Shown in pieces: positions 34,469 through 46,600 of a stretch of DNA of 64,000 nt. Position 1 is the stretch's first letter. Each line of letters begins with the position of its first letter. The notes under the pieces are model-generated. The model was not told the DNA's origin. It made no database searches and saw nothing but the letters and a program-made list of their open reading frames with translations. A program made the translations under genes and the position numbers. This DNA comes from Asterias amurensis. Its lineage: Eukaryota; Echinodermata; Asteroidea; Forcipulatida; Asteriidae. The stretch is from contig NC_092665.1 in assembly GCF_032118995.1 (NCBI RefSeq), positions 7,621,501 through 7,685,500 of the forward strand. The letters are read 5' to 3'.

Positions 34469-35193
34469 AAAACGGTGTACATTGCCTGAGTCAAGCTACG
34501 CTTAAGTTCCATATGCAGCTATGTTTACTTTCCAAGACAACTACGCTTACGTTCCAAGATATGCTTACGTTCCAAAAGATATGGTTACGTTCCAAGCACG
34601 CAGCTACGCTTTACATTCCAAGACACATTTAGGTTCCAAAGCTACGCTACAATATCGAAAGGTACGCGTTCAATCCGAGTCGATAGGCTCACGTTTCAAG
34701 ATTTGCAGCATCACTTACGTTTCAAAAAACGATCTCAAAAAGGTCTATGGACACTTTCAATCCCTCAAGATTCCCTTCCCCCAAGATTAAAAAATCTTTT
34801 ACTGTGAATTCCTAACAGGGCCCACCTTCATTTGTTAGCAAAATACTGCTAACAAAATTTCTTCACTATCAACAGGCACCAGCCATAAGTCCACAATTTC
34901 TCTTCATTTGGTTTTCAGAGCAAATTGTATCACTGACTTTATTTTATTTTCATGTTATCCCTGATCGTAAGCCACCAGTCGGAGTAGGCCAGCTTTCAGC
35001 TGCTTATGGCAATGCTCAATATGGTCTTATACACGTACACCAATAGTTTTTAACATTGTAGTTTTAAGTCGTCTTGCAATTGCATGGCCAGCATCTGAGA
35101 CCATAGAGCAAATAATAGCTTTAATAATAGGGAGTACAACTATAGAATACAGGGCCACTCCACTATGTCATCGCATCCAGGATGCGTGGATGC

Positions 35194-35879
35194 CCGGTGT
35201 CATGACAAAACTGTCCGCTGGCAATAAGTGTCCGCTGAGCATGCGCAGTATACCCCGGACACTAATTTGGCACGGATTACGTGGCAAATAGTATCCGCCC
35301 AACAAATAGTGTCCGGGCGCCATGCTGTGCCGTGCTGAATTTATAATCAAATACAACCTAGAATGGGTTTAAGTAAATACAATCCAAGTAAACAAATAGA
35401 CGAACAGAACACTTACTCGCAATCAAAAGTATGTCAAGATTAGTATTTAACTATGGTAAAACAGTGAAGGTTGTGCTAAATGTTACGAATTATTTATAAC
35501 AAAATACAACCAAGAATGCTTTCAAGCTTACAAATTACAAGTCAAGTTACAAAATAGACGAACTTTGTCAAGATTCGTATTTTTCTTTAAAAAATTAAAA
35601 AGTCCAGGTTAAAAAAATACGAATGAAAGTGCTAATTTTAATGATCAATAATACGAATATTTATAATCAAATACAAAAAGCAGGAAAGCGTTACAAAAAA
35701 TGTAAAACTAAAATATTAAAAATGAAGCAAGGCACGCAATGATGATGCACGCTAATCGCGGAAACTATTTAGCAAGCTTCCGTAAACAATGTGACGTCAT
35801 AGACGCTTGACCAATCATAACGCAATATGCTAATAAGCGGACACTTATTGCCAGCGGACAGTTTTTGTCATGACACCGG
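35194..35879. mobile_element. 686-bp non-autonomous TIR element
   Basis: Terminal inverted repeats of about 43 bp, CCGGTGTCATGACAAAACTG then GTCCGCTGGCAATAAGTGTC, occur at both ends with one 1-bp difference. The interior is AT-rich with no gene and carries further GTGTCCG words. The flanks share GCGTGGATGCCCGG(T), so a longer target-like direct repeat of about 15-18 bp is present. The superfamily is unclear. Confidence 0.8.
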
Positions 35880-36002
35880 TCACAAAACTCATCCAAGGCT
35901 GCGTGGATGCCCGGTCAGAGTAATGACGTATCTATATCAGCGCCCTCTAGTGGTCTTACCACAAGGCTGCGTCGGTGCCCAGCTAGCCTATCAATCATGA
36001 CA

Positions 36003-36745
36003 ACTTGCCGCTATGCAAAGGTTCCCCATTCAAGGATTATTTTAAAAAGGGAAAGAAAGCCCGAATTCCATTTACGTAATATCTATTGCCGCTGTGCAAA
36101 TTTTCCCCATTCAAGGATTATTTTAAAAAGGGAAAGAAAGCCCGAATTCCATTTACGTAATATTTATTGCCGCTATATATGCAACTGTTCCCCATTCAAA
36201 GATTATTATTTCCCATTGAAAATACCGCCCTCTAACTTCTAAGTTAATGGAAGTTCCCTTCCTTGGCTGCCCACTTCGCATCCGCGCATCCAGCCATCCA
36301 GCCACCCATCTCTTCTCACTACACCCAACCCACCGTTACCTCTATTATTACATTATTCCCCATTGAAAATACCGCCCTCTTATTTAATGGAAGTTCCCTT
36401 CCTTGGCTGCCCACTTCGCATCCGCGCATCTGCGCATCTAGCCATCCAGACTCACATCTCTTCTCACTACACCCCACCCACAGTTACAATTAATTTTATT
36501 CCCCATTGAAAATACCGCCCTCTAAGATAATGGAAGATCCCTTCCTTGACTGCCCACTTCGCATCCGCGCATCCAGTCATCCAGGCTCCCATCTCTTCTC
36601 ACTACACCCCACCCATCGTTACCTCTATTATTACATTATTTCCCATTGAAAATACCGCCCTCTAACTTCTAAGTTAATGGAAGTTCCCTTCCTTGGCTGC
36701 CCACTTCGCATCCGCGCATCCAGTCATCCAGGCTCCCATCTCTTA
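36003..36745 (+). repeat. Two adjoining tandem repeats (88 bp x2.5 and ~143 bp x4)
   Basis: From 36003 to about 36200 an 88-bp unit repeats (CCCATTCAAGGATTATTTTA ... ATTGCCGCT). From 36209 to 36745 a 140-147-bp unit repeats, with CCCATTGAAAATACCGCCCT at 36212, 36359, 36502 and 36642, and a CATCCGCGCATC motif. Frames across it are accidental. 34640-35190 and 35880-36000 hold no recognisable gene. Confidence 0.85.
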
Positions 36746-37009
36746 CCTCGCATCAAACTGCATAAAAAACCTGTCGCCGAAAGTGGCCCTGCATTCTATA
36801 GTTACTCCGAACACTGGCCCAGCGAGAAGTGATATTCGATGAATGATGCTGTCTTGCAGCCAATGGGAAAATCTTGGACAAAGTCTTGACCTCGAAACCA
36901 TTGGGAAAAGAAATGCGCGACTTGCCATTATGTGCGCCCTCTATGTTCATTTATGGTCAGTTCGTAAAAGAATTTGTTCATTGATTCTGAAATTAAATTT
37001 TGTTGGGGA

Positions 37010-37790
37010 AAATTCGTGACCCCATTTGACCTCTTCTTCCGGGTCAACCGGAAGTAGGACCATTTGTCAAGAACTACTCAACCGATTTTCAAACTTTTTT
37101 CAGTTGTAGACTACTTAGACATTAAATATTACCTGTGAAAACTGTGACCTTATGTGGACCTTTATTTTTTGGGTCAACCGGAAGTGGGATCATTTCTCAA
37201 GAACTACAGAAACCGATTTTCAAACTTTTTCAGTTATAGACTCCTTAGGCATTAAATATTAACTTTAAAAACCATGACCCCCATGTTGACCTTTTCTTCC
37301 GGGTCAACCGGAATGGGACCATATCTCAAGAACTACACAACCGATTTTCAAACTTTTTTCAGTTATAGACTACTTAGACATTAAATATTAACTTTGAAAA
37401 CTGTGACCTTGTGTTGATCTTTATTTCCGGGTCAACCGGAAGTGGGATCATTTCTCAAGAACTATACAACCGATTTTCAAACTTTTTCAGTTATAGACTC
37501 CTTAGGCATTAAATATTAACTTTAAAAACCATGACCCCTATGTTGACCTTTTCTTCCGGGTCAACCGGAAGTGGTATTTCAAGAACTACACAACAGATTT
37601 TCAATTTTGTTTTGGTTATCAACTCCTTTGACATTGGACATTCGCATTGGCTAGCCGTGACCCCATGTTGACCTTTACGTCCGGGTCAACCAGAAGTGGG
37701 ACCATATCTTAAGAACTACACAACCAATTTTTTAACATTGGTTAAATTTATTCCAAATAATGACCATGATGCCATGTTGACCTTTAATTC
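37010..37790 (+). repeat. ~129-bp tandem repeat, six copies in a dimeric pattern
   Basis: GGGTCAACCGG occurs at about 37041, 37171, 37301, 37430, 37558 and 37683. Odd and even copies differ consistently: odd copies have 'ttgaccttttcttcc', even copies have 'gaccttatgtggac'-type text and GTGGGATCATTTCTCAAG. The real repeat period is therefore about 258 bp. Confidence 0.88.
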
Positions 37791-37934
37791 TGGTTTTAAA
37801 GCTCATTTCGATTCAGTATCAGATAAAAGACAAGGTAATCACATGTCATAAAGCTGTTATGTGTGGGTTTTATTAAAGCATAGAATACTTTTATTAACAA
37901 AACATTCTGGAAAAGCTTTGTGATTGTTCACAAT

Positions 37935-38090
37935 CTCTAGTATATATATGGATTTGCTTCTATATATATATGGGTTTGCTCTAAAATATATGGGTTTGCT
38001 CTTATATATATGGGTTTGCTCTTATATATATGGTTTTGCTCTTATATATGGTTTTGCTCTTATATATATATATATATATGGGTTTGCTCA
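37935..38090 (+). repeat. ~21-23-bp AT-rich minisatellite
   Basis: Units of TATATATGGGTTTGCTCT repeat about seven times with variable TA runs. The open frames here translate to a YIYGFAL-type repeat and are a by-product. Confidence 0.9.
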
Positions 38091-38394
38091 TTTAGTCATA
38101 AACGGCCCCTCATAGCCTTGGTTGGTATGGTCAATGTTAGTAAAACACTCAATCGTAAAAACAGATGTTTCAACGAAATTCAACATTTTCTGCAAATTTT
38201 TGCAATTCAATAAAATACTTCTCATGAAAAGTTGCATTATTTTAAACAAAATCAACAAATTTTGCTACATTGTTATCAAAAATATCGATCTATTCTTAAT
38301 TTGCACTTATGGCTTTTTATAGTTTTCCAATCTGGGTTGGCAAAAACTTGGGCTGTGGCGTTGCAAAAGAAGTAAACTAAGGTTTCCCAGCAGG

Positions 38395-38800
38395 CACAAG
38401 TTGGTCATAGTAACGTTAAACCGACGTCACATCCCGACGTCGGATGACGGTCGGCTCATGGTTCTATGTGAAAGTTTGTAGGACGTCTGTTACCGACCAT
38501 TACCGACGTCTGTTACCGACCATGATACAACGTAATTTTTCCGACCACAAACCGACGTCGACAGACGGTCAAGAAATAAACGTCATTTAGACGTCGGCAA
38601 ATTTCCCAAAACATAACGTCAAATCCCGACGTCGGATGATGGTCGGTTCATGGTTCTATGTGAAAGTTTGTAGGACGTCTGTTATCGACCATGATACAAC
38701 GTAGTTTTTCCGACCACAAACCGACAGACGTCGGCAAATTGTCAATTAATGACATCGTTTAGACGTCATTGGTTTACCCCAAACCCGACGTTACATCAAC
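38395..38800 (+). repeat. GACGTC-rich repeat with a 192-bp internal duplication
   Basis: The block ATCCCGACGTCGGATGA occurs at about 38431 and 38623, each followed by GGTTCTATGTGAAAGTTTGT and AGGACGTCTGTTA. Palindromic ACGTCG/GACGTC words are strongly enriched. It begins next to CCCAGCAGGCACAAGTTG, a string I associate with a widespread MITE edge in aquatic animals (from memory). Confidence 0.75.
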
Positions 38801-38877
38801 ATTATCTACATTTATTATTTATTAGTTATAATTGGTATTTAATAATTAACATTATCAATTAATACAACGCATACATA

Positions 38878-40234
38878 CCATTGATCTCCATTATACTGAC
38901 TGGATAGGACATTGCGCTATGCTGCTTGCATAAACACGCGGCCCAACAATGGCGGCGCAATTCCTTCAAACGGGTAAATTAATGTGCACTTGGTCGGGTT
39001 TGAGTCTGTCAGTTGAGGTTGTAAATTGAGAATAGAAATGGGGGGAAAACATGACGATCGATAGTTTGAAGTATAAAAAAGTTTCTGATTGAAATGCAAA
39101 CAAAGCAAACTAATAATACTTTACATTTTTGTCTATCAAATGCCCTATTAGTAACATGATAATGACATTTAAATTTCTAAACAAAAACTCGGATGAGAAA
39201 CTGTATTGGGATTCAGGTACATGTTTTTATTTTTTTATTATTCTTTCAGTTCATTGAGAAAATGGCAATATACCATATAAAGACAAAACAAGAGTCGTTC
39301 CTACAATAACAAAAATCGAGTAGGCCGATGCAAACTAAGACTAGAGTGAGAACTACATACTCGCTAAAATCGAGAGAAAAGAACAAGAAAGATAAAAACA
39401 AAATACAATGTGATAATTGAGAGTTGCCTCCATTAACAAATTTAAACTTTTTATTGTTAAGCTTCTATTCATCATGTTAATTGGAAAACAATCCCAACAG
39501 CAAAACTTCCATAACCGTTTTACTGTTCCGCCAGAAATAAATAAATAATGAAGTCGGATATTTCCGAGATGACTGATCCTCTCAACGAACTTGTATCGTC
39601 TGTACCGTCTTAAATGCTACATAATTCGCATACTTGTCGCTTTCCCGATTCTTTTAATTGTTGATGCTATGACGAGCATCTGTTGAAATCCGGGCTTCCC
39701 GTCCTCGTTGATTTCAGAAAACCATCTGTAACGGAGCGAAAACAAAAATAGTATTGCCCGGTAAAAATAACAAATACTTGGCCTATAATAATTATTTTTA
39801 TGAAAGATAGTTCAAATTTCCTGCCTAATATTTGTAACGTTAGATATAATAATATGAATCGCTAAAATAAATGCAAAGGCCTACCTACTTATGGAAAGAC
39901 AATCCCTTTGCCAACTCAGTTTTCCCTCCTCCGGTGATTGACAGCCGCGCACGACTTTACCATCAGCATTTTTAGTTTGTTTGATCCGATTCCAATTGTA
40001 TTAATCCCAAAATGACAATTACAAGGACGAAAACTTCTCTCTTTGCTTGCAGCAACTCCGTTTAAAAGTGTACAACGCATTTTGTGTGATGAACGGTCTT
40101 TACCTGTTTGAAAAAATACGCGCGTGGCCTGCGTTTGGACGCGATGTCCTATCCAGTCAGTAAAGACCGGTTTATAGTCGGTCGCGCGACGGTCGCGCGA
40201 CCGACTATAAACCGGCCTTAATGGAGATCAATGG
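38878..40234 (-). mobile_element. 1.36-kb TIR element carrying THAP-like exon fragments
   Basis: The ends are inverted: CCATTGATCTCCATTATACT GACTGGATAGGACAT at the left, and its complement at the right, where it is split by a 57-bp palindrome. On the minus strand near 39975-39883 a start MLMVKSCAAVN is followed in a shifted frame by KTELAKGLSFHK, the shape of a THAP-finger N-terminus (C..xxxC, then FH). Near 39733-39617, after acceptor cgttacag, an open stretch reads RWFSEINEDGKPGFQQMLVI, then ends. It may be an internally deleted relative of a THAP transposon. The THAP reading is tentative. Confidence 0.5.
40163..40219. repeat. 57-bp near-perfect palindrome inserted in a TIR
   Basis: AAGACCGGTTTATAGTCGGT CGCGCGAC faces its own complement with one mismatch and virtually no loop. 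It interrupts the right TIR of the 38878-40234 element between CAGTA and TAATGG, so TA flanks it on both sides, as expected for a TA-targeting mini-element. Confidence 0.85.
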
Positions 40235-41051
40235 TCAATACCATACGACATACTTCACCATAGTTGAGTGAAGAACCAAGTGCGCACGCGCTAACTCACA
40301 TACGCCAGGTCGCCCATTGTTTGTATAAGGTAATGTGGGTGATTCGTTAAACGACCGCGGTACCACAGGTTCGACTTTTGAAGGCCCTTCGTTCGAGCTC
40401 CTTTTCTTCCTTCCTCCATGGTAATACAATAGATCAAAAACCTATGGCTAAAAACCTAAATTAATATTTTTTATCCCCGATGCAAGTTTAACATCTCTTT
40501 TATAGATATCCGTTTCTTCATAGAAAAAAAACAATTATCGAGAAAAAAACAACGTAGATTTAAAGTCTAAAGCATCGTTTAAAACCGTTTAATTATCAAA
40601 CAACAACAACTCAGGACAATGACACTAGTTTTTAAGTCACGAATTGACAACAATAATATTCAAAACGTGATTTTTCACATGATTAAACGATGATTAGTCG
40701 TAGTCACTCAACCACTTTTCGTGCATGAGTTGGCCCTGCTGATGGGGAGCGGCACCAAGGGGGAAGGGAATCTTTCACGAAAAAAAAGAACAAGCCATGC
40801 GGTAACTTCAACAGGCCACTCAGGTGACAAGGTGAACTATTTCTATTCTAAATCTTTAATCTTCATAAACCTATGATACAAGGTTTGCCATGCTTGTCCA
40901 TTTTGTATAGCGAAATATTTTGTATTAGTGGTAATAACAGAGCATTTATAAAGCGCCATAAAATAACTGAGCGCAAAGACAAAAGAAAAACAAACGAATT
41001 TAGGGATTGGCTGTGGAACAGGAATGTATTATAAGAAGATCTATGAATACA

Positions 41052-41545
41052 GGTGTGGCGGTTTCAGTCTTCCGCCGTGTTCAGTTTTCCGGGTGACGTA
41101 GCCGGACATTTCAACACGTTGTTCGAACGGTTTTAGCTTTCCGCCGTGTTCAGTTTTCCGGGTGACGTAGCCAGACTAAAATACCTCCGCGAGTACCTTG
41201 GCAAGTACTGTAGTTCAGTGAAATAAAAAAAATAACTAAAAAAATAAAATAAAATAAAAAACGGTAATAAATAAACTTAATAAACTAGACCAGAATAATA
41301 AAAAAAATCTTCTGATTCTCTGACGCTCGTTCGGTATAAATACAGGATAATTTGCTTGGTCTTCACACCACATTCTCTCATACTATCCACGCGTTTGCCG
41401 CTCGTTGTACTCGTGGACGCCGCCATGACAGCTACCGGAGATTAACACCTTTCGCTTGCTGTGCGCAGGCATCGCATGACGTAATGTTACCGTATATTGG
41501 TCATTCGAAAAACTGAACACGGCGGAAAGTTGAAACCGCCACACC
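41052..41545. mobile_element. 494-bp MITE with ~37-bp TIRs
   Basis: The ends GGTGTGGCGGTTTCAGTCTT and its complement (to 41545) pair, followed by CCGCCGTGTTCAGTTTTC in both arms. The TCCGCCGTGTTCAGTTTTCC GGGTGACGTAGCC block is duplicated within the left arm (41078 and 41143). No coding capacity. 40235-41050 has no recognised gene. Confidence 0.85.
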
Positions 41546-41736
41546 GGCATCGAAATCGCTTCTGTCAGACCCAGCAGGAAGCTTATTCCATTGACCAATT
41601 CGACCAGTAGATGAAGGATTGTTGTTGACATATAAGTGATGATTTAACCAGGGACACCTCGTTCGTCTTTCAAGTGCATGAGTTAGAAAAACGAAGCCCT
41701 TATTTCATACACTATCAACCAAACATTCACTCATTT

Positions 41737-41838
41737 TTAAAGCCAGTGGACACTGTTGGTAATTACTCAAAATAATTATCAGCATAAAACCTCACTTGGT
41801 AACGATTAATGGGGAGAGGTTGATAGTTATAAAACATT
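41737..41838 (+). mobile_element. MITE-A 5' fragment
   Basis: TTAAAGCCAGTGGACACTGT through ATAAAACATTCTCG matches the first 100 bp of MITE-A and then stops. 41840-42420 is unique-looking AT-rich DNA with an ATGATGATG run near 41855. Confidence 0.75.
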
Positions 41839-42424
41839 CTCGGGAGGACAGCTATGATGATGATGATGAATTGGCATTAATTTCTGAGAATAAAATGCTT
41901 TATTTTATATCTTTTTAAAAAGCTTGCTTTACTGATCGGTTTCATACAAACGATTCCGTTTAATCCTCAGGACAAATAATATACACAAATTAAATATTTA
42001 AAAGCCGTGTGAGTTTTTGTGTAGTGTTTCTGTTGTGAAACACTGTGCATGTGTCTATTAAGTATTTTAGTGATGTTATGATGTTATGTATCCTGTGTGA
42101 GGATTATTAATAAACACTAGCTGTCATTTCTTTGGACAGGCCTTTAACTTCCATGTCCAAGGTAGCTCTGGAACTACTTTGAGCTCTGGAGCTACCTTGA
42201 AAAATAACCAGTACTTACTTGCATTTTGTAGTATTTTCTTCTTTTTAATATAAGTCAGTAATAAACAGAAAATAATTTGCTTTTCATTAAAAGTAGATAC
42301 TTTTAGCATTTTAGTAATAACTTTCCACTAAAAGCATGTACTTCCTTTTGTTAATATGGATGGTATTAAACACTTGAACTGTTCAAGTAAGAGAAAATAC
42401 TAGTTTTTATTCATACGACCATTG

Positions 42425-43013
42425 TGATAGTGTGAGAAAGTGGCTCTCTCTGAAGTAACGTATTCTCTAAAATAATATTTGAATTGAATCGAGACCTCCA
42501 GCTAAGGTCTCAAATTCAAGGCAACTGGAGCACACAACTTCCGACCAAGGTCCTGCAAGGGTGTTTTTCTTCCACCATCCTCTTGCTAATTCAATCAATT
42601 AAAGGCAGTGGACACAATTGGTAATTGTCAAAGACTATAGCCTTCACAGTTGGTGTATCTCAACATATGCATAAAATAACAACCCTGATAATAATGAAAG
42701 AAAAACACCCTTCTCACACGAAGTTGTGTGCCTTTAGATGGTTGATGTCGAGACCTCAAGCTCTAAATCTGCATGAGGTCTCGAAATCAAATTCGTGGAA
42801 AATTACTTTTGCTCGAAAACTATGGCACTTCAGAGGGAGCCGTTTCTCAAAATGTTTTATACCACCAACCTCTCCCCCATTAATCGTTACCAATAGTGTC
42901 CACTGCCTTTAAGTTCAAATTTTCACAGGTTTGTTATGTAATGCTTAGTCATGATTTTGAGATACATGTACACCGATTGAGAAGGCTGGTTGACAATTAC
43001 CAAAGGTGTCCAT
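42425..43013 (+). mobile_element. MITE-A inserted inside an older MITE-A
   Basis: A complete, younger copy (42598-42912, ends ATTAAAGGCAGTGGACACAA and TGTCCACTGCCTTTAA) lies between two parts of an older copy: 42425-42597 (GAAAGTGGCTCTCTCTGAAG ...) and 42913-43013 (TTCAAATTTTCACAGGTTTG ... CCAAAGGTGTCC). The outer parts join up in MITE-A order. Confidence 0.85.
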
Positions 43014-43644
43014 CCTGTGCATTTATTTAATTCAACGAAATCAGCTGTAATAACATGGACGTCTTTCTTATCCAAGTGAAAAAACTAAGGCCTAACATCT
43101 GTCACAGCGGGGAATCACACTTGGAAGATAATAGTTTAAAAAGAAACATTATAATTATGTTGCCACTGCTGTCAAACATCGAATTAATTTGGTCTCAAGA
43201 TTAAAATCAATACTGTTTATAAATATTAATTTCTCCTAAAAACTATAGGCCTAGCGTTTAAAATCATGACAAGTGCACAATAAATTAGCAATGCATGTTG
43301 GACTTGACGTCAACAGCCACCTGAGGCGATTTGTGCAGACAAACGTTATCAAGATCATGATAAAGACCCCGATCGGGAAGCCCGCCACTTTCGCTGGCCT
43401 TTTTTCGAATGCGTGACATTTTTGGGGTTTTTGACTAAAGGCTAGAAGGGACGACACTTGGTGGCGCTCTACTGCACATCACACGTAAACGGTCGCTCAA
43501 CACACACACACACACGGCGGAAATCGCATCCGACTGGAAAAGCGAAACATCTGCCAACCTAAAATAGCACACAAATTTAGCCTGTGCCATTTTCCTGGGT
43601 GATTGTTAATTCTTCTGCTGGAGGGTGTATTTCTTTCGGGGAGC

Positions 43645-46600
43645 ATGGAGTACATTCGATCAATTCCAACTCACATGGTAAAATATTTGTCTTTTGTAAC
43701 TCGTATTTATCGTATAATAAGACGTAAGTGGTTTTTCAGTTTTTACGGGAAAAAAATCCGTATGGCGCCACCATTTTTTCATTCATCATTGGAAATAATG
43801 ATATGGTATCTAATTTACCTAGACTTTTTTAGAGTCTAGACATGACATAAGACACAGTTAGTAACTAACTCATAAACATAACTGGGCGCTGTTATTCAAA
43901 ATTAATTTTTGACATTTATTAGTCATAAAATAATGTCAAATTTCGAAAAAAGGAATATACTAATATAGGCCTATATTTACAGCGCCCTAGCCCCACTTGT
44001 GTGGCCAAGGATCCTTGACCACACAAATGGGGCTAACAGCGCCCCAGTTACTGGGTCTACTAGTTTATCTCAATGGCCGGCCGGGATATTTTTTTGTGAA
44101 AATGAGTGGAAAATGGTGGCGCAATACGGAAAGTTATCCCATTTGAAATCCACAAAACTAAAGAGGCATAAAGCTTTATCCCTTCAACTGTGCAGCCATA
44201 GTCTTGTACACGCGGTGAGATGCGGAAATCAGAGAAACAGAGCCCCCGCTAACGTTCGATTATTACAAGCGTGTACAGTTTTTGCCGTGCATAGATTGGA
44301 ACGTTGGTTGTGTGTGACTGCGCAACACCATTGGTCTTGGAACTAAGACTACAACTGCACAGTTACCGGGATACACAATGCACCACACCCAGCGCTGAGT
44401 CGTTGACCTCGGTGACGTGTACACACAGCCGAAGCTCTGCCCCCCCCCCCCCCCCCTCAGATTCAAATTTTCAACCTGGGACATTTTTTACTCTTTCGCT
44501 CGGGGATCTGGTAAGTTTTTTGTCCTTTTTCTTCAAATTATTTCCTCAATGGTGTTTTGAGTGATATGGTAGGACTCTATCTATAGAAATTGAGGATCAA
44601 GTTTGTGTTCCTAGAATTTGTGTCATGATTTTCAAAAGTGGTATAAATGGAGCAAATCTGCTGACAAGCTGTCGAAATTGTACGTTTTTAACCATTTTGC
44701 CCTGCACACATTGCGTAAACTTCATTTGGGAGGAGGGTTACGTTATCTCAACTAAAAGCTGTAAAGTTAGCTAAAGGAGAATTTTAATAAGTTTTAGGAC
44801 TAGGTTACATTTCGGTTTAAAAATTGATTTTGTTATCGTGAACTAGTGAAAAAAGTATCTCGAAGCAGCAAAATCGTTGGCCACCATCTAGTTGCGATAA
44901 CGTTACCCTCCTGCTTCGCCGTCTGCAGGAGGGTTCTGTTCGTTTTCACAACTAGCCACCATCTTGTTTTTTAATCCCCTGCGCAACAGAGACAACAACA
45001 GAGGGCGCTTTCCTGCATATGGAGCTTGGCCCAAGACGTCAATGATCACTGCCTGTCGTGTAAATTCATTGCTGACGTCTTGGGTCAAGGCTAACCCATT
45101 ATAGTTGCAATAAATGAACCCTCCTCCCGAAGGCGAAGCCGTCGGAAGGAGGTTATGTTATCGCAGCCTCCACGTAGCCGTCGGGAGGAGGGTTACGTTA
45201 TCGCATCCACCTCCCAGAGGCGAAGCTGTCGTGAGGAGGGTTACGTTATCGCAACTAAACCCATACCTGCCATTCGCGTAGTGGTTGAGTGGACGGCGAG
45301 TTGACAGTAGGTAGTAGGACAGGGTTGGGCTCCTCCTGATGGTTGCGCTGCGTCTACGTCGGACCAGGTTATATAGCCTGGGCCCAATATCATACAGCTG
45401 AGACTATAAATTAAAACAATTCTGTATGTGGCTTCCACGTTTTTCATTCGATGTGAAAGTTATCCGTCACAAATTTTACAAGTTCCCATTATAATCAAGT
45501 GTATTTATATATTCAATTTAAAGTATAGCAAATAGCAATTTATGAATTACCACAACCGACATAATTTTTAGGGGCAACATCCCTGCTTGTTTGTAGCCTG
45601 ATAATACTTTGTTGTGATGTTTTTTTTTGCAGGACTACAAGGGACAGAAACTGGCTGAGCAGCTGTTTCAGGGAATCATCCTTCTGTTTGCTGTGAGTCC
45701 GTTTGTCTAAATCAATACAACAGTCAGTACAAATTACATACATACTAACATTGATATAATATGATTACAGGAACATGCCTTGGATCGGACGAGTTGGTCT
45801 ATAAAAAGCATTTTTAACCGTTTGTTATAAAATCCATATGATTGGAAAGATGTTTTAAAAGTAGATTACAATGATCCACACAAACATGCCTCAAAATTGC
45901 GCGCTTTTCCTTTTCCTTTGCGAACTAACTCGGTCGTCCATTTATGGGAGTCAAAAATTTGACTCCCATAAATGCCGACCGTGTTAGTCGACGAGTTAAA
46001 AGGAAAACCGTGCAATTTCACGGCATGTTAGTGTGGATCATTGTATTCTACTTTTACAACATCTTTGTAACCATATTATGCATTTTATAGCAAACGGTTA
46101 CAAACACTTTTTATAGACCAACTCGACCAATCCAAGGCAACGTGTTCCTGTATTACAATACTATCAAAGTCTTATATAGCACAGGTAGCTACCAACAAGG
46201 TATTTAATGCGCGTAGTATTATACAATTATACAGAAAGAGAGGATATTAAAGTTCTGAGACCCAATTATGAGCAAGTTCGAGTGCGCACATTTAGTCCAC
46301 CAGTGGTCGACCACAGACTAGCAATGCACATGCGCAGTGACGTGCTCACCTGAACGACTCGTTGGTACTCATTGGTAGTCTAGTTTTACCTAAAAAGGCT
46401 TTCACGTTTTGGGGAAAAAAGTCTAGTTTTGAGGCAGTACTGTCCCAACAGGATACAATTGCCTAAGTTTTTCTCACCAGATATGAGAAATACCAATGTT
46501 GGCCCTAACCACAGCCGAAAGGAAAATTTTCTGAGACCCCTGGCAAGTTGACATTTTGGGGTCCAAAAATAGGGTAAAAATGGCGATTTTGCAAGTTCTA

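Noticed and set aside
44100-44346. Open frame starting near 43999 as an extra SPCS1 exon
   Set aside because: Exon 1 (43645-43677) joins 45633 directly in phase and reproduces the conserved N-terminus, so no extra exon is needed.
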